A stretch of DNA of 64,000 nucleotides, taken from positions 131,199 through 195,198 of the forward strand of contig CAKUFD010000004.1 in assembly GCA_934647195.1 (NCBI GenBank), read 5' to 3'. This document shows, piece after piece, positions 9,145 to 18,161 of the stretch (position 1 is its first letter; every line of letters starts with the position of its first letter). The notes below the pieces were generated by a model that worked only from the letters and a program-made list of their open reading frames with translations, searched no databases and was not told the DNA's origin. This stretch comes from an uncultured Collinsella sp. (lineage in GTDB: Bacteria; Actinomycetota; Coriobacteriia; Coriobacteriales; Coriobacteriaceae). The position numbers were made by a program, and so were the translations under genes.

Positions 9145-10757
9145 GTTCGATATGGCTGCTGTGCGCTGCGGGTTCAAATGCGCGCCAGCTGACGGATGAG
9201 ATTGAGCGCCGGTGTCCCGGCGCGCAGCTGATGCGCATGGGGTACGAGCAGGGTGTATCCGACGTTGCTCGGGTGCTCTCGCAGGTGGCGGCGGGAGCGG
9301 CGGTCTCGTTTGGCGAGGCGTTGACGTCGGAGCACGTTGTGCGCGAGCTTGTCGGTGCAGGTTGGATTGCTCCAATCATGGTTCTTATTGCGCGAAAAGA
9401 TGCAGGGGCAGCAGCGCGCTTGTTCGCTGCGGGCGCTACGGAGGTGATTGCAGCAGAGGGCGCGGCATGTGATTCACCTATATCAAGGGCAGAGGCGAAG
9501 GATTGTCCTGAGGACACAGGAGCAGCCGCGTTCCCTGCTGGAATTCATGAAGAAGCGTGCCTGGCGGAGGCGGACGATTTAGAAGATGTGCCCGAATGGC
9601 AGATTGACCGTTTTGCGGCCGATTTGGAGGAGCCGCCATGGGTCGAGCCGCATGGGAGCGCAGGACCGTTGCCTGAAAGCGAGGCCGCGGCGCCCCGTGC
9701 ATGTGAGGCTGACGAGCCCTCGGGTGGCGCGGCGGTATCGATGTCGGTACCGGCCTTTGAAAAGATGACGATAGGAGATGCACTGCCCAAAATGGAGGCC
9801 AGTGGTCCCGATCCGGTTGATAACGAAGAAGATTCCAAACGGGGAGCGATGCCCGCCGCGCATGGAGCTACGGTTCTTGAGGAGAAGATCGCATCTCCCG
9901 TCTTTACTTCCTCCGGCGGAGCCCCGCTTGTCGCCGTCATATCGGGAAGAGGCGGAGTGGGCAAAACCACGCTGACGGCTGCAATGGCGTTCGTTGCAGC
10001 GTCGATGGGCTTGCGCGCCGCAGTGCTCGATTTGGACCTGATGTTTGGAAATATGTACGACATGGTAGGGGTCGATGAGCCAAACGATCTAGCCTCTCTT
10101 GCTGTAGGGGACGGTAGCCTCGAGGGGATCGAGGCGGGTGCTGAGGCAACAGCCATGCGCGTGGCCCCGGGGGTTACCTTGTGGGGGCCTTCGCTTTTGC
10201 CCGAGCGCGCCGAACTGCTTTCGGGCTCCCTCGAGCAGCTGATTGTGCTTTTGCGCCAGGAAGCGGACATCATCTTTGCTGATACTTCGACATTTTGGGG
10301 CGACGCTGTTGCCTGCGCCGTTGCGCAGTGCGACCGCTGCATTGTTGTCGGGCAGGTAGGATGCGCGTCTTCGGCGACGCGCGCGATTGAGCTGGCAAGC
10401 CGAATCGGTGTGGCAAAGACAAAGATGACATCGGTGTTCAATCGATTTGGGCGTGTGGGAAATCAGGAAGAGCAAGCGCTTCGTTTTGAGATGGCGGTCT
10501 CTTTGCGCTCGCGTGCACGCGTGGCCGAAGGCGGCGATGCCCTGGGGCAGATGCAGGCATTCGGCCGATTGGGGGAGTTCGTGGCACAGGAGTCTGCGTT
10601 CTCCCGTGACGTGACAGAGCTCGTGCGCTGTGTGGCAAAGGAACTCGGTTGCGATATTGGGGCATGGGAGCAGGCATATCAGGCGCAAGCCCAGCAGGCA
10701 AACGGACATGGGCATCGGCGCTTTTTGCGTAAAAGGCAGCGGGGCGAGAAGCCATGA
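9141..10757 (+). CDS. tadZ: TadZ/CpaE-like pilus localisation ATPase
   Basis: TadZ proteins are ParA/MinD-family ATPases that place the Flp pilus machine at the cell pole or membrane. This 538-residue protein has an N-terminal receiver-like domain (about 1-110) without a clear phosphoacceptor motif, a long acidic low-complexity linker (about 115-250), then the ATPase with deviant Walker A GRGGVGKTT (269-277), a second aspartate motif (AVLDLDLMFGNMYD) and IIFADTS. The C-terminus ends with a basic tail ([16 protein letters not shown]). The linker is unusually long for the family. ATGA overlaps on both sides tie it to the flanking genes. Confidence 0.85.
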   Translation: MSSIWLLCAAGSNARQLTDEIERRCPGAQLMRMGYEQGVSDVARVLSQVAAGAAVSFGEALTSEHVVRELVGAGWIAPIMVLIARKDAGAAARLFAAGATEVIAAEGAACDSPISRAEAKDCPEDTGAAAFPAGIHEEACLAEADDLEDVPEWQIDRFAADLEEPPWVEPHGSAGPLPESEAAAPRACEADEPSGGAAVSMSVPAFEKMTIGDALPKMEASGPDPVDNEEDSKRGAMPAAHGATVLEEKIASPVFTSSGGAPLVAVISGRGGVGKTTLTAAMAFVAASMGLRAAVLDLDLMFGNMYDMVGVDEPNDLASLAVGDGSLEGIEAGAEATAMRVAPGVTLWGPSLLPERAELLSGSLEQLIVLLRQEADIIFADTSTFWGDAVACAVAQCDRCIVVGQVGCASSATRAIELASRIGVAKTKMTSVFNRFGRVGNQEEQALRFEMAVSLRSRARVAEGGDALGQMQAFGRLGEFVAQESAFSRDVTELVRCVAKELGCDIGAWEQAYQAQAQQANGHGHRRFLRKRQRGEKP

Positions 10758-12100
10758 GTGTGCTGGATCGCGTTCGACGCGCCGAGTCTGCTTCGGGTGT
10801 TTCTTCATCCACGCCCCTGCGCTACGCCGAGCTCAAGCGAAGCGTGAAGCAGGAGATGCTAGAGCGCGTGGGCTATGACGAGGTGTCGCGGATGGCTGCG
10901 GCTGCATCGTCGGAGCATTCACGTGAGGAATTGCGCCCGGCAATCGAGGCCGTGCTCAACGCGCGCGAGGCGGGTTCGTTGACGACGCAAGAGCGAGCGC
11001 GGGTTGTCCGCGAGATTCTCGATGACGTGGTGGGGCTCGGTCCCTTGCAGGAGCTGCTGGACGATGACAGCGTGAGCGAAATCATGGTCAACGGTTGCGC
11101 CTCGATCTTTTTCGAACGCGCGGGAAAGCTCTATCCGATGCGCGACGTGTTTACCGATGACGAGCAGATTCGCGTGATTATCGACCGGATCATATCGCCG
11201 CTGGGTCGCCGCATCGACGAGCGGAGCCCTATCGTGAACGCTCGTCTTCCAAGCGGATATCGTGTGAACGCAGTGATTCCGCCCATTGCAATTGACGGGC
11301 CGGTGCTCACGATTAGGAAGTTTTCCGACCGGATCACCTCTTTGGGTGAGCTGGTGAATCTGGGGTCGCTGCCTTCGTGGTATGCGCAGCTGCTTTCCTG
11401 CGCGGTTTCGTTGCGGCAAGACCTGGCGGTGGCAGGCGGTACGGGCTCGGGCAAGACCACACTGCTCAATGCCCTTTCCTGCGAGATTGATTTGGGTGAG
11501 CGTATCGTGACCATCGAGGATTCTGCGGAGCTCAAGTTCGCGCGTCATCCCCATGTGGTTCGCCTGGAGGCTCGTCAGGAGTCGATAGAGGGCAAAGGCG
11601 AGGTGAGCATCAGGCAGCTTGTGGCAAATGCGCTGCGTATGCGCCCCGACCGTATCGTGGTGGGCGAGGTGCGCGGCGAAGAGTGCATTGACATGTTACA
11701 GGCCATGAATACGGGTCACGACGGCTCGCTCACTACGCTGCATGCGGGCACGGCGCGCGAGGTGATTGTGCGCCTGACGCTGCTTTCCCGTTACGGCGTC
11801 GATCTTCCGGGCGATCTGATCGAAGAGCAGATCGCCATGGCGCTCGATGGGATCGTTATGTCGCAGCGCATGCCGGATGGACGGCGCTTCGTCTCGTCGT
11901 TTACGGGCGTGATGCGTGCGCCAGAGGGAGGCGTGCAGCTAGAGGAGTATGTCTCGTTCGATCCGGCGACAATGACCTGGTCGCTCCTACGCGAGCCGCC
12001 GTTCATTGCGGAGGGAGTGCGCTCTGGCGCGATTGCTCGGGAGGTGGTCGAGCGATGGAGGGCCTTGTGTCCGCGGGAAGCGGAGTCCTCGTGTGTTTAA
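10754..12100 (+). CDS. tadA: TadA/CpaF secretion ATPase
   Basis: Hexameric type II/IV secretion ATPase that powers Flp pilus assembly at the cytoplasmic side of the membrane. The 448 residues show a helical N-terminus, the CpaF signature ([21 protein letters not shown]), Walker [10 protein letters not shown] (228-236), the Asp box ([12 protein letters not shown]), Walker B region ([12 protein letters not shown]) and the His box ([11 protein letters not shown]). The length is ordinary. It starts four bases inside tadZ (ATGA), and its last 46 bases overlap tadB. Confidence 0.94.
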   Translation: MSVLDRVRRAESASGVSSSTPLRYAELKRSVKQEMLERVGYDEVSRMAAAASSEHSREELRPAIEAVLNAREAGSLTTQERARVVREILDDVVGLGPLQELLDDDSVSEIMVNGCASIFFERAGKLYPMRDVFTDDEQIRVIIDRIISPLGRRIDERSPIVNARLPSGYRVNAVIPPIAIDGPVLTIRKFSDRITSLGELVNLGSLPSWYAQLLSCAVSLRQDLAVAGGTGSGKTTLLNALSCEIDLGERIVTIEDSAELKFARHPHVVRLEARQESIEGKGEVSIRQLVANALRMRPDRIVVGEVRGEECIDMLQAMNTGHDGSLTTLHAGTAREVIVRLTLLSRYGVDLPGDLIEEQIAMALDGIVMSQRMPDGRRFVSSFTGVMRAPEGGVQLEEYVSFDPATMTWSLLREPPFIAEGVRSGAIAREVVERWRALCPREAESSCV

Positions 12101-12990
12101 GCGTATGGATGGCGCTCGCGGCGGCTGCCGGTGAGTCTGCTGTCGGATTGGGGTCGAGGCCGTCTTCGCTGCGCATGCGGTGTCGGGCTTTAGGGTCGTT
12201 TGGCCCTGTGCGGAGGTCGAGGCTGATTCCAGGGGTGGAAGGGGCGGTGGACGAGATCGCAGAGCTCTCGTGGCATGGCAGACGTCCCCTTGCGTTGTAT
12301 TCGCGTGATGAGCGCCTGGGCGTTTTTGTATTAGCTTTCTTTGCAGCGGGAGCGATCGGTCTCTTTTTGGCGTGGTCGCCGTGGGGCGTGCTGTTTGCGA
12401 TGGCGCCCCTTGTCGTCCTTTGCTCTATGCGCTCGCGCCGTCTGCGCGAGCGCGCGAGAAAACTCGAGGTTGCCATGCCGGAAGCTTTTGGCTCCCTTGC
12501 CATCTCGCTTGCCTCGGGATACTCGCTTCCACAGGCGATGCGATTTGTCGGGGCGCGCTCGGCAGAGCCGATTCGGACGGAGTTCATGCGTGTCTCGTTT
12601 GCGGTGGATTGCGGCGTGCCTGCGACGGAGGCGCTCGATGCCATGCTCGAACGCCTTGATGCTCCCGGTCTCGAGCTTGTTGTTCTGGCCCTCAAAGTAT
12701 CCAAGCGCACGGGCGCCCCCTTGGGGGAGTTGCTACGCGAGGCGGCTCAGCTGTGCCACGAGCGGCTAGAGCTCAAGCGCATGTTGGATGTCAAGACATC
12801 GCAGGCGCGCATGTCTGCTCGGCTTGTTGCGGGGATGCCGGCGGCGATGGTCGTGTTCCTGACGCTGCTTTCGACGGATTTCAGGGCGGGTCTTGCAACG
12901 ACCGTGGGGGCAATGTCGATCGTTGTGGCGTTGGCGCTCAATGCTGGCGCCTGGGTGGTTATTCGAAAGATCATGCATGTGGAGGTGTAG
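12055..12990 (+). CDS. tadB: TadB, inner-membrane platform protein of the Flp pilus
   Basis: A 311-residue type II secretion F-domain protein that forms the membrane platform with TadC. Membrane helices are visible at about 10-27, 85-125 and at the C-terminus (about 255-305), and the cytosolic T2SSF domain lies between (LEVAMPEAFGSLAISLASGY, VLALKVSKRTGAPLGELL). Start ATG at 12055 has GGGAGGTGG at 12039-12047 and keeps the first helix intact; it overlaps tadA by 46 bases. The next gene starts 5 bases downstream. Confidence 0.87.
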   Translation: MEGLVSAGSGVLVCLSVWMALAAAAGESAVGLGSRPSSLRMRCRALGSFGPVRRSRLIPGVEGAVDEIAELSWHGRRPLALYSRDERLGVFVLAFFAAGAIGLFLAWSPWGVLFAMAPLVVLCSMRSRRLRERARKLEVAMPEAFGSLAISLASGYSLPQAMRFVGARSAEPIRTEFMRVSFAVDCGVPATEALDAMLERLDAPGLELVVLALKVSKRTGAPLGELLREAAQLCHERLELKRMLDVKTSQARMSARLVAGMPAAMVVFLTLLSTDFRAGLATTVGAMSIVVALALNAGAWVVIRKIMHVEV

Positions 12991-12995
12991 GCGCC

Positions 12996-13613
12996 ATGCT
13001 GATGGATGTTGCGATGTCGCTGCTTGTGGGCGGCGCGTGGGCCGTATGCGCTTGGACGGCGGGTGGCCTTATGCCGCCTGGCGCTCATGGGGAGCTGCTG
13101 GCTTTGCGCTCGAGGACCATCGCGCGTGGAAAGCGTGCGGCGTCTATGAAAAGTGGTGAGGATGGCGAGCGATCCTCGCTTTCAGACGTATCTGAGATGA
13201 CGGACATCGTGCGCTTGGGTTTGCTAGCGGGACTTTCTTTTGATGCCGCGCTCGACATGTACTGCGCAAATAAGACAGGCTTGCTTTCGCGTTCACTGGC
13301 TCGTGCTCGCATGTGCTGGCAGACGGGTATGGCTTCGCGCGAAGATGCCCTTGCCGAGGTTGCCAGGGTGACGCATGTGCGTCAGCTTGAGTCGTTTGCC
13401 GCGGCGGTTGGGCAGGCCCATGTGCTGGGCGCTCCTCTGGCCGATACGCTCGCTCGCCAGGGAATCGAGATGCGAAGCGCTCATAGGGCAGATGTCGAGC
13501 GCCAGATAGAACGTGCTCCTGTCAAGCTGCTTGTGCCTACGGGGACGCTGATATTGCCCGCCTTGTTGTTGTCCATATTGGGTCCGCTGCTTGCTGCCAG
13601 CGGAATGATCTAA
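12996..13613 (+). CDS. tadC: TadC-like platform protein
   Basis: A 205-residue partner of TadB in the pilus membrane platform. The frame is open far upstream, but ATG at 12996 has GGAGGTG at 12981-12987 and directly follows tadB. Seen: an N-terminal helix (MDVAMSLLVGGAWAVCAWT), a T2SSF core (GLLAGLSFDAALDMY, LESFAAAVGQAHVLGAPLADTL) and a C-terminal helix (LILPALLLSILGPLL). At about 205 residues it is shorter than many TadC proteins (near 300), because the N-terminal helix pair is reduced to one. Confidence 0.82.
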   Translation: MLMDVAMSLLVGGAWAVCAWTAGGLMPPGAHGELLALRSRTIARGKRAASMKSGEDGERSSLSDVSEMTDIVRLGLLAGLSFDAALDMYCANKTGLLSRSLARARMCWQTGMASREDALAEVARVTHVRQLESFAAAVGQAHVLGAPLADTLARQGIEMRSAHRADVERQIERAPVKLLVPTGTLILPALLLSILGPLLAASGMI

Positions 13614-13624
13614 GGGGGAAAGAG

Positions 13625-13849
13625 ATGAAGCGCTGGTTTGAGAGCATGGGGCAAAGGCTGTATTTCTTGGTGCGGAAGGGCGCGAAGACGGCACGTATCG
13701 TTGCGGACGAACAGAGCGCGCAGGGGACGACGGAGTATGCCATTCTTGTTGGCGTATTGGTGGTGATTGCCATTTTGGCCATCGTCGCGTTTCGCGGCAA
13801 GGTGACCGAACTGTGGGATGCAATCGCATCGGGAATCAACAGTCTGTAG
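13625..13849 (+). CDS. flp: Flp-family major prepilin
   Basis: A 74-residue class III prepilin, probably the main pilus subunit. A basic leader of about 33 residues ends in SAQG, followed by TTEYAILVGVLVVIAILAIV; cleavage is expected between Gly and Thr, with Glu at position 3 of the mature chain as in other Flp pilins. The mature protein would be about 40 residues, mostly one hydrophobic helix with a short polar tail. GGGGGAAAGAG precedes the ATG. No prepilin peptidase (TadV/CpaA) is in this window, so it must be encoded elsewhere. Confidence 0.88.
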   Translation: MKRWFESMGQRLYFLVRKGAKTARIVADEQSAQGTTEYAILVGVLVVIAILAIVAFRGKVTELWDAIASGINSL

Positions 13850-13852
13850 ATC

Positions 13853-14335
13853 ATGAGGTCGGCTTCTCGTCGCATCCTGTGGATTGCACTTGCATTGGCG
13901 CTGGTCGCGGCGTCGCTTCTTTTGGTTGTGCGGCAGCAAGGCGAGAGACCCTTGTCTGCCGGTGTTGAGCTTTCCGAAGAAGAACGACAGACGGTGCAGG
14001 AAGTTCAAAACGCCCAGACGAAAGAGAGCTCGCGTGCGGCGTTTCTCGATGATTTGCAGGCACCGGAACCGATTGACGCCGAGGGACAATCGCGCGCGGT
14101 GATCTGGCGGGAAGAGACTGACTTGCCGCAAAGTACGGCAGCTGTGCTCGAAGCGTATCGGGCACAGGGCGCAGGCAGGCTTATGTGCAGCGGCTACATG
14201 GACATCAAGGGAAATGTGTGGGGCGGCATCGTTATGTCCGAAACATGGGTCGACATCATCTATGTCACCAGCGCCGAGGACGGTGCTGCCAGCACGATGC
14301 GTATCGTGCGTCTGCCGGCAGAGAGCGCGGGGTGA
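13853..14335 (+). CDS. Unknown membrane-anchored protein of the Tad operon
   Basis: I do not recognise this 160-residue protein. It has an N-terminal anchor (about 8-26: ILWIALALALVAASLLLVV), a charged Glu/Gln-rich stretch (about 40-70) likely to be helical, and a small C-terminal domain of about 75 residues (MCSGYMDIKGNVWGGIVMSE, then VDIIYVTS). It starts 3 bases after flp and ends 7 bases before a second pilin-like gene. Its place between two pilin-like genes suggests an assembly or minor-component role outside the membrane, by context only. Confidence 0.7.
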   Translation: MRSASRRILWIALALALVAASLLLVVRQQGERPLSAGVELSEEERQTVQEVQNAQTKESSRAAFLDDLQAPEPIDAEGQSRAVIWREETDLPQSTAAVLEAYRAQGAGRLMCSGYMDIKGNVWGGIVMSETWVDIIYVTSAEDGAASTMRIVRLPAESAG

Positions 14336-14342
14336 GGTGCAT

Positions 14343-14579
14343 ATGGATGAAGCGGGGTGGCCATCATGCGGAGCAAAGTGCCACGGCGAAATGCTTTGTG
14401 AGACATCGGCGCAGGCGACGCTGGAATATGCGCTTACGGTGCTTGCGCTTCTGGCGATTGTCTTGGCGTTGGGGATGCTGTGGCGTGCGGGGCAGGATGG
14501 GACCTTGGCAGCGTTGGTGGAAGCGGCGGCGTCGCACGGCTTCGACCCGGGAGGACTCATCGATATTTCCCTGTATTGA
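14343..14579 (+). CDS. Second pilin-like protein of the Tad operon
   Basis: A 78-residue protein from ATG 14343, with GAGGTGC just before it. The N-terminal leader (about 23 residues, with several Cys) ends in SAQA and is followed by TLEYALTVLALLAIVLALG, the same hydrophobic helix and Glu pattern as the Flp prepilin at 13625. The remaining tail is short. It is therefore probably a minor pilin or pseudopilin processed by the same peptidase. The cysteines in the leader (SCGAKCHGEMLC) are unusual. It ends one base before the next gene. Confidence 0.72.
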   Translation: MDEAGWPSCGAKCHGEMLCETSAQATLEYALTVLALLAIVLALGMLWRAGQDGTLAALVEAAASHGFDPGGLIDISLY

Positions 14580-14580
14580 G

Positions 14581-15057
14581 GTGGTGCGTGAGTGTTCCGC
14601 TCAGGCGACGGTGGAGGCTGCGCTGCTGTTGCCCTCGTTTCTCATTCTTTTGCTGCTGATGATCCAGCCAGTGTGCCTGCTGTATACGCGAGCGGTTATG
14701 GAATCGGCTGCGTCGAGTGCGGCACGGCTCATGACCACGTCGGAGGAAGATACCGATGAAGCGTGCCGCGCGTTTGTGCTTCGCAGGCTTCAGGCCGTAC
14801 CCAACGTGTCCATCTTTCACGAGGGAGGCCCCCTCTCGTGGGATATCGAGTTCGGGCATGCGGCTGGTGAAGGAGCCTCGCGCGTGAAGATTCGCGGCGT
14901 TGCCAAGCCCTTGCCGATTCTCGGTGCGTTTGTGAGCGCGTTTGCGGCAGGTGACGCCCAGGGAAACGTGGCGATTGAAGTGGAGGTGTCATATGCGTCG
15001 CGCCCGGAATGGTTGGAGGGTGACTACGAATCGTGGGCTTCCTCATGGGGAGCGTGA
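14581..15057 (+). CDS. TadE-like minor pseudopilin
   Basis: A 158-residue protein with an N-terminal prepilin-type region: short leader ending in SAQA, then TVEAALLLPSFLILLLLMIQ, which is the TadE pattern. The exported rest is about 120 residues. No ATG exists near the start; GTG at 14581 (one base after the previous stop) or 14584 are the options, suggesting translational re-initiation. The gene end overlaps the following gene by 65 bases. Confidence 0.75.
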   Translation: MVRECSAQATVEAALLLPSFLILLLLMIQPVCLLYTRAVMESAASSAARLMTTSEEDTDEACRAFVLRRLQAVPNVSIFHEGGPLSWDIEFGHAAGEGASRVKIRGVAKPLPILGAFVSAFAAGDAQGNVAIEVEVSYASRPEWLEGDYESWASSWGA

Positions 15058-17122
15058 GGGGCGGGCAGATGCTGATTCGCGGAGCGATTTGTGCGCAATC
15101 GACCTGTTCATCACGGAGGAAGGCGCCTATACGACGATGGCGTCCGCAGTGGCGATGCTCGTTGTACTGGCCTTGCTGTTCTCGGCCGTCTCGGCGGTGT
15201 GGAGCCTATCTCGCAGCGCGGATGTGCAGGTGGTTGCCGATGGGGCGGCGCTTGCGGGGGCAAATGTCGTGTCGTCGTATCACACGGCGGCAACAGTGGT
15301 CGATGCAAGTATTGCAAGTCTGGGTTTCGCTGGCCTTGCGGTAACGGGAACGGGGCTTATCGCGCTGCTCGTGCCGGGGGCTCGCTCTCAGGGGGTGAAG
15401 GCGATCGATGCGGGTTTACGCATCCTGGATATGAGAAACGATTTCGCGCGCTCCGCTTCCAAGGGGCTCAAGACGCTTGAAGCATCGCTGCCGTATCTTG
15501 TTGCGGCAAATGCAACGCGCCTGTGTGCGGAGAGCAAGACGGACACAATGGCGTATGCCGGTACGGCGCTTGCGGTGCCCTTCGCCTCGGCGTCTGAGTT
15601 TCCCGCGCTTGAAGGCGAGGGCGTTAATCTCGAGGCATTGAGCGGGGCAGCCTCTGAGCTGGATAAGACCGCGACGGAGCTTGAGGAGGCTTCGCGTGAG
15701 ACGGCGCAGGCAAAGAAGCGAGCCTGGATTGCCGATTGCGGCCGCGAGGGTCATAACATGCAGGAACGCGCGTCAAACTTGACGGGGCTTTCGCCTCAGC
15801 AGAACCCGGACTACGCCTCGAGCGTGGCGTGGAGCCCGGAGGTTGGCATTGCTCGCACGAAGACTTATTACCAGTGGCGCTTGGACCATGAGAGGCCCGA
15901 AGGCACGAGCGTTGAAGCAGCGGTCGATTCTGCAGCGAGAAGTGCGTTTTATCGATATGCGCTCGATGCGTTTGAGCCCGCCCAGATTGTCGAGTACAAC
16001 GGGAGCGTGGTCTCCACGGTTCCACTGTTGCCGCGAAACAAGCAGGAGATCATGCAGACGACCCTGTATACCCAGGCTCTGTGGCCCACGACGTACGAGC
16101 CCGAGGGGCGGACGATCCACTATGGTGTCGCCTGTCCTGGTGCAACGGGGGCGGCAGGTCCCGTCATTTCGCTATCGGCGGCGGACGGCGGCCAAGTGCG
16201 CACGTGCGCAACGTGCCGTTTTGGCACGAGCGATTTGGGGAAGACTCCTGCGGCTTCTACCTCCATCGACAACGGATACGAATACCATCTGCGTGAGTTC
16301 ACCCTTGCGCTCAACGAATACGTTGACTGTCGAAATCGAGAGCTCGCGCTGGAGCAAAAGGCACAAACTCAGGCGGAAGAAGCGGGGGATTCGTTCGAGG
16401 AAGCACTCCAAGCGCTTTCTTCCAAGCGTCCCCGCATTGCGCCGCCTGGGCGATTTGGCTGCGTGGCGGCGGTCACCTGCGGTGAGATTGAAGTTCCCGA
16501 TGCACTTAGCACTTCGTTTGCGGCGAGTCCTTCGCTGGGGTCGCGCGCTGCCGTTTCCGCATCTGCGTTGGCACAGGACCCGGCAACGCGGGAGAACAAT
16601 GTACTCTCCCAGTTCTTTTCCACGGTGAAAGAGCGAAGCACGGATCAAGGACCGGTGGGTCTTGTGGGGAGCGTTATGGACCTGTGGGGGAGCCTGCTCG
16701 TTTCATATGGCGATATGGCTTCGGGGCTGAACTCGGTGTTCGACGGATTGACCTCCAAGCTCGATGGGATGGGTCTTGGCCCGGTTGGCTCTTGGCTTAA
16801 AAGCTGCCTGACCGATGCCGTCCACGCATTGGATTTAGAGCCGGTGGACTTGAGCCTTAGAAAGCCGGTGCTCGTCGATTCGGCCAAGGTGATCGAGAAG
16901 GCCGATGTTCCCGCCGTGGCGCAGGTCCAACAGGCAGTGCGTTCGATTCCCTTGAGTTCGACGGACCCAAAGGCGCTTATGCAAGCATTGGGCTATCAAG
17001 TGGGGGAGTACATCGCGCAGCAGGAGTTTACAATCGCGGAGATCCCTCTTCCTGGCGGTGGGTCGATTCCGCTCACGATACGTTTGCGCGACATCGTGGA
17101 CGCTGCCGGGGGCGGGGAATGA
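14993..17122 (+). CDS. TadG-like surface or pilus-associated protein
   Basis: A 709-residue protein, the largest of the operon. ATG 14993 has GGAGGTG five bases upstream, which fixes the start inside the preceding gene although the frame is open further upstream. A polar N-terminus of about 45 residues precedes a single membrane helix (AVAMLVVLALLFSAVSAVW), followed by SADVQVVADGAALAGANV, the typical putative Flp-assembly TadE/G-like segment. The rest is extracellular and alanine-rich, with a four-Cys region around CATCRFG. It may bridge the pilus base and the cell surface; the large C-terminal part is not recognised. Overlaps the next gene by four bases. Confidence 0.75.
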   Translation: MRRARNGWRVTTNRGLPHGEREGRADADSRSDLCAIDLFITEEGAYTTMASAVAMLVVLALLFSAVSAVWSLSRSADVQVVADGAALAGANVVSSYHTAATVVDASIASLGFAGLAVTGTGLIALLVPGARSQGVKAIDAGLRILDMRNDFARSASKGLKTLEASLPYLVAANATRLCAESKTDTMAYAGTALAVPFASASEFPALEGEGVNLEALSGAASELDKTATELEEASRETAQAKKRAWIADCGREGHNMQERASNLTGLSPQQNPDYASSVAWSPEVGIARTKTYYQWRLDHERPEGTSVEAAVDSAARSAFYRYALDAFEPAQIVEYNGSVVSTVPLLPRNKQEIMQTTLYTQALWPTTYEPEGRTIHYGVACPGATGAAGPVISLSAADGGQVRTCATCRFGTSDLGKTPAASTSIDNGYEYHLREFTLALNEYVDCRNRELALEQKAQTQAEEAGDSFEEALQALSSKRPRIAPPGRFGCVAAVTCGEIEVPDALSTSFAASPSLGSRAAVSASALAQDPATRENNVLSQFFSTVKERSTDQGPVGLVGSVMDLWGSLLVSYGDMASGLNSVFDGLTSKLDGMGLGPVGSWLKSCLTDAVHALDLEPVDLSLRKPVLVDSAKVIEKADVPAVAQVQQAVRSIPLSSTDPKALMQALGYQVGEYIAQQEFTIAEIPLPGGGSIPLTIRLRDIVDAAGGGE

Positions 17123-17580
17123 TGCTTCGCATGTTGAGAGAGGGCTGCGCGCAGGCGACGGTCGAGATGGCGGTGGTGGCCCCGGTCATGATCATCTTGG
17201 CACTCATCGTCTACAACCTCATGCAGTTTGCCTGCGCGGTGGCGCGCTTTGATCGGGTGGCGCCAGATGTCGTGCTGGCACAAGGGGTTTCTCCCCAGGG
17301 TGATGCGACCTTGGGCAAAACCGCAGCGGTGGAATTCGCATTGCAAGAGGCGATGGACCCTTACCCGGTGCGGGTGACGGTGACAAACGAGGCCGATGAC
17401 GTGGCGGGCACGGAGTTGCTCTCGCTCGTCGCCGCTCCGCAGCGGTATCACTGCGAGATGACCTTCGAGCCCTGGCCGCAAAACATCATGATTGCAGGCG
17501 TTGCACTGGGCTCGCCTCTGCAGCTCTCGCACGAACGGATAGTGGTGATCGACCCGTGGAGGCCGGGGGTGGTCTTGTGA
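17119..17580 (+). CDS. Second TadE-like minor pseudopilin
   Basis: A 153-residue protein starting ATGATG at 17119 with a four-base overlap. The leader GCAQA is followed by TVEMAVVAPVMIILALIVYN, again the TadE-type cleavage motif and helix. About 120 exported residues follow, with two Cys. Together with 14581 and 14993 it gives this locus two TadE-like proteins and one TadG-like protein. Its stop codon overlaps the GTG start of the DUF192 gene. Confidence 0.78.
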   Translation: MMLRMLREGCAQATVEMAVVAPVMIILALIVYNLMQFACAVARFDRVAPDVVLAQGVSPQGDATLGKTAAVEFALQEAMDPYPVRVTVTNEADDVAGTELLSLVAAPQRYHCEMTFEPWPQNIMIAGVALGSPLQLSHERIVVIDPWRPGVVL

Positions 17581-17945
17581 AGTTGCTTCAAAAGCAAGCA
17601 AAGGCAGATTCGCTTTTGCAGGAAGTTGACTTGGTTTTGCGCATTCTTGGTTGGGAGGATATGCGCATCGTTATAGCGCAGACCTTTTTTGAGCGCCTTT
17701 TGGGCCTGCTTGCCCCCGCCTATCGGGCGGGCACGCGTGCCGGCGGGGTTGTCATGGTCTTTCCTCGTTGCCCTTCGGTGCACACGTGGTTTATGAAACG
17801 AGACCTTGATATCGTCTTTCTGGATTGCAGCGGTGCCATGTTGCGCGTCTGCTGGGAGGTGAAACCGGGGCGTCTAATTTTTTGCCCTGGAGCAAGTTTG
17901 GTGATCGAACGCGTGTCGGACAAAGAGTTCCCAGGTCAGGGCTAG
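17577..17945 (+). CDS. DUF192 family protein
   Basis: A 122-residue protein starting with GTG at 17577 in a GTGA overlap with the previous stop. The family core is visible: TFFERLLGLL near the start, then HTWFMKRDLDIVFLDCSG, then the C-terminal VIERVSDKEF. The family is small, beta-rich and of unknown function. It is the last gene of the Tad operon, and the coupled start suggests a role in pilus assembly or secretion. A later ATG at 17660 is possible but would cut the N-terminus. The weak hairpin at 17954 follows. Confidence 0.75.
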   Translation: MKLLQKQAKADSLLQEVDLVLRILGWEDMRIVIAQTFFERLLGLLAPAYRAGTRAGGVVMVFPRCPSVHTWFMKRDLDIVFLDCSGAMLRVCWEVKPGRLIFCPGASLVIERVSDKEFPGQG

Positions 17946-17953
17946 AGGATTTC

Positions 17954-17994
17954 TGCCTGTCCCACGAATGCGGAACCCCATGACGGGCATTTTT
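17954..17994 (+). terminator. Probable terminator of the Tad operon
   Basis: An 8-bp stem (17954-17961 with 17982-17989, one G-T pair) with a 20-base loop is followed by TTTTT at 17990-17994. The loop is long, so strength is uncertain, but position and T-run fit. Confidence 0.6.
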
Positions 17995-18016
17995 CAAAAA
18001 AGTTGGATTTTGCCGC

Positions 18017-18044
18017 TTGACCCTCATCTCCGATTTGGTATAGT
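18017..18044 (+). promoter_or_regulatory. Promoter of tRNA-Phe
   Basis: TTGACC (18017-18022) and TATAGT (18039-18044) are separated by 16 bases and lie about 30 bases before the tRNA. This is the clearest sigma70-type promoter in the window. Confidence 0.75.
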
Positions 18045-18073
18045 AATCGAGCTGTCGTTCGCGACAGACATAG

Positions 18074-18147
<74 letters not shown>

Positions 18148-18161
18148 CCCTTCGAAACTTT

